From Moringa oleifera (Eukaryota; Streptophyta; Magnoliopsida; Brassicales; Moringaceae), in contig JAJFZO010000191.1 in the NCBI GenBank assembly GCA_021397835.1, positions 4,655,001 to 4,719,000 on the forward strand: a stretch of DNA of 64,000 nucleotides, written 5' to 3'. Below, one piece after another: positions 61,557 through 64,000 of the stretch. The notes under the pieces were generated by a model. It saw only the letters and a list, made by a program, of their open reading frames with translations. It ran no database searches and was not told the origin of the DNA. The translations under genes were made by a program, and so were the position numbers. Position 1 is the first letter of the stretch; every line of letters starts with the position of its first letter.

Positions 61557-62489
61557 TCCCACGAGTACAGTACATAAATCTTTGATCTCTATTTTCAAGC
61601 ATTTCCTGTAACATAAAATGCAGCTAAGAGAAAATCATTCACAATCATGAACTGAATTAAACCAGTCGTGAATATATAATTCCCCCGATTGGATTAAAAT
61701 ATATGGAAAATTTTCCAGAAACAACAGTAGGCATAAGTTTTCTAACTAACCAAAAAAGCAAAAGTACATTTGTAGAATATGATATCTGACAAGACAAGTT
61801 ACTGTGTTGTTTATCCCCCGGCCCACTTCTTTGCTAAGCCAAAATGTTAGTCATGACATGTGAAGTTGAAAAACATTACCCAGACTGTGAAATTATATGT
61901 AGAAACACTGAACCAGGTGGTACGGACAGCTTACCTGTTTCATCAGAATATCCAACACATGTAGCTATGTCATCATGATTCCCAACAATATTGCTAATTC
62001 CTACATGAAAGTCATAACTTGAAATTTTTCCCAGAGTTAATATATATTGGCTGAAATCATACTACACAAACTCAAAGAACAATCAAGTGTTTTTGAGTTG
62101 TCTAACTAAACAACCAACCTTCTAATGAACCCATCAGAGCCAGCACTAAAAGCAACAGACTCATCCTTGAAACAACAATCCAGAAGTGCAGCCTCTGAGG
62201 GTGACTCCAATCTTAGCAGAGAGCTATCCACATCGTACAATCGAAGACTCTAAGCAAGATTGCCCAAAACAGTTTCAATTGAGCAAAAGACACCATAAAA
62301 TCAAAATTTACCCAGAAAATTAATTATTAAACGCAAACTTCTAATATAACAGCAAAATAATGTAAAAAGATAAGGAACACTCACAGAGTCCCAAGAAGAA
62401 ATTAGGAGATTATTCGACTGAGGAGCGAACCGGATCCTAGAAATTGCGTCTCCAATTGGATTATCAAATTTTAAACAATTACCGCTCAT
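57887..62489 (-). CDS. BUB3.3: BUB3.3-like WD40 mitotic checkpoint protein
   Basis: Nine coding exons: 62489-62385, 62249-62119, 62017-61935, 61066-60815, 60495-60423, 59720-59640, 59566-59485, 58811-58711 and 57953-57887. They give 324 residues. Starts MSGNCLKFDNPIGDAISRIR and carries the WD-type phrases SSWDSSLRLYDVDS, FSAGSDGFIRSYDF, TTSLDKKMMFWDSR, ASVNLYDLRN, YAVGSVDGRVALE, FVTGDNEGHVIAWDAQSRRR and LAIASSYTYQEA, with KSKDGKYHLVPVNDIGF in between: a seven-bladed BUB3-type propeller. It ends IEDPPQIFIHKMDRSVSAGS. BUB3 proteins bind GLEBS motifs of checkpoint partners at kinetochores; plant BUB3.3 is the divergent member (Arabidopsis At1g69400, as I recall), and its checkpoint role here is inferred. 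The 67-bp last exon lies beyond a 757-bp intron. Confidence 0.93.
61228..61256. repeat. (AAT)9-10 microsatellite
   Basis: Trinucleotide run in intron 3 of the BUB3.3-like gene. Confidence 0.9.
61513..61553. repeat. (AG)20 microsatellite
   Basis: Longest perfect dinucleotide run in the window, in intron 3 of the BUB3.3-like gene. Confidence 0.9.
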
Positions 62490-63059
62490 TTTATCTCTCG
62501 AAACCTTCTTTTGAACAGAGAACTCAGTACAAGGAGGTAACCGAAATTGGCACAGAATGAACCTCTGCCACAGATGAGACAGAAGTTAAGCGGAGCACTT
62601 TTGAATAAACAGAAGCCCTAGTTTGCTTCTCTGGGGATAATTATTTGAGAGAGAATAGCTTTCTTCGACGAAGAAAACCCGATGTCCTATATCTAAATGT
62701 GACTGTAACAAGAAATGAAGCTTTTCTCATTGGAATACAGATCACAGAAAGCCCCCAACTTGGTGTCCGTCGAAGTGTGAACAGTGAAGCGGACCTGAAG
62801 AAGTTCCCGCTCAAGTTGAGTTCTTCAGATTAAAATTCAAAAATTCAGACACACATGAAAAAAAAAAAAAAATCATGGATTAGTGAAGTTACGAAATTAC
62901 CCTTGATGACAATGGGCCTATGGGTTTCTCATCCTCTTCGTATTTTTTGCCCTTTTGCGCTTTTGGGAGGATTTTGTTAGCTTCAGCTATCCAACAGTTG
63001 TCTTTAAGGTGTTCTTGTTGATTTAACTTTTAATTAATTATTTATACGTAATGGTTTAT
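62490..63059. promoter_or_regulatory. 5' UTR and promoter side of the BUB3.3-like gene
   Basis: No gene. On the minus strand the leader is followed upstream by a TTCCCGCT (plus-strand 62804-62811) near-match to an E2F site. The open frame 62645-62833 has no recognised content. Confidence 0.35.
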
Positions 63060-63510
63060 AATTATTTAATAAAATAAAAATTATATAAAATGTTTTAGTA
63101 ATATCTTATGTTACTAAATATTTTTAAAGAATAAATCAAACTTTAAATTATCAAATTGAATCAAATTAAACTTTATCAAAAAAATTAAAAAAAAATTAAA
63201 TTAAAGAATTTATACAGAAAATTTTGATTTAAAATTTTTTACTTTTATAAAAAATTGTTAAGCTACTATTACAAAAAAATTAAAATTTTTGAGAATACTA
63301 AGTATTTTTTTAAAATATTTATAATATTAAAATTTTTAAAAATTCTAAAAAATAATTTATGAGTAAAAAATAATTCAAATTTTAGGAGGTAATTGGGGAT
63401 GAAGTATAAATTTTATTTAAATTATTTTTAAATTATTTTAATAATAAAAATTTCCTAAATTTTTTAAAACCGTTTAAATTAAAGTCTAATTTAATTGAAA
63501 TTAATAATTC
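63060..63510. mobile_element. AT-rich MITE-like element, reverse orientation
   Basis: Read on the minus strand it contains the family core (attattaaaataatttaaa ... ttcatccccaattacc ... ttttttactcataaattatt). That interior resembles the copy near 55670, including a similar C-rich patch. Ends not defined. Confidence 0.4.
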
Positions 63511-64000
63511 AAAATTTAATTATCATAAGAGTTCTTTCGATAATATAAGATATAATTCAAAATGTAATAGAACTTTTATATTAAATTTTATTTTATTTAT
63601 TTTTATATTAACATAAAATTTAAAAATATTTTTTATTTTAAAAAAATAAACATAAATTAAGTTAACAAAATATTAAAGTATGTTTATTTTTATATATGAG
63701 TGTGATCCAAATGAATAAGAATTGAAATAGGTAGCAATACAATTCAAGAAGAGTTATTTATTTGGATTTTAAAAATTAAAATTAAAATAATTTTAATTAT
63801 AAAAGAAATGATAAAAATCTTACAAAATGTCGATATTTATCAAACTTTAATATTTAAAAGTGACAAATAAAATCATAATATATTAATTTGGATTAAATTA
63901 AAATTTTATAAAACAAATTTTGATTTAAAATTTTTAAAAGGTTTAAAAAAATTTGAACTACCGTCACAAAAAATTTTAGAATTTACGAGTACTGAATATA
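63511..64000. other. AT-rich intergenic DNA to the window end
   Basis: No gene seen; may hold another diverged copy of the AT-rich element. Confidence 0.4.

Noticed and set aside
1..64000. tRNA, rRNA, snRNA or miRNA genes
   Set aside because: Looked for GGTTCGAATCC-type B boxes, miR156-like words and hairpins with conserved mature sequences; none convincing. Covariance-model search would settle it.

Overview
This is plant nuclear DNA, very probably from a core eudicot. Genes have many short introns with GT...AG borders, 5' UTRs are CT/GA-rich, intergenic DNA is very AT-rich and full of retroelement and MITE-like relics, and every recognisable protein belongs to a plant family (WRKY, DHHC PAT22 clade, EDR2-like DUF1336, plant IPK). 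I cannot name the species. Nothing viral, bacterial or organellar stands out.

Nine well-supported genes, left to right: a UXT/prefoldin-like gene (454-3304, -); a six-pass membrane protein of the At1g69430/At1g26650 type (10130-11200, -); a second, distantly related membrane protein (16916-17905, +); a DHHC S-acyltransferase of the PAT22 type (20263-24645, -); an EDR2-like DUF1336 protein (38169-40812, +); a group I WRKY of the WRKY3/WRKY4 type (41655-45877, -); isopentenyl phosphate kinase (48147-51922, +); eIF5A (53084-55153, -); and a BUB3.3-like WD40 protein (57887-62489, -). I rebuilt all exons by reading frame and splice borders; each gene gives an uninterrupted product of the usual family length. 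Weaker candidates lie at 8137-8824 (with a frame-breaking 32-bp duplication) and 25350-25844.

Gene-free stretches hold an old LTR pair (about 4.2-7.3 kb), a decayed Mutator-like transposase (13.1-14.6 kb), a copia reverse-transcriptase fragment (14.7-15.1 kb), and at least six copies of an AT-rich element of about 350-460 bp with imperfect terminal inverted repeats of roughly 65 bp. The largest gene desert is 25.9-36.2 kb.

The genes do not form a pathway. They are housekeeping and regulatory genes: protein folding/transcription cofactor, lipid modification of proteins, defence transcription, isoprenoid precursor recycling, translation, and mitotic checkpoint. The notable feature is their order. 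From memory of Arabidopsis locus numbers, it interleaves three chromosome 1 segments (At1g13950-70, At1g26630-60, At1g69400-30), each keeping a different subset in the same relative order. The window therefore looks like the less fractionated ancestral arrangement.
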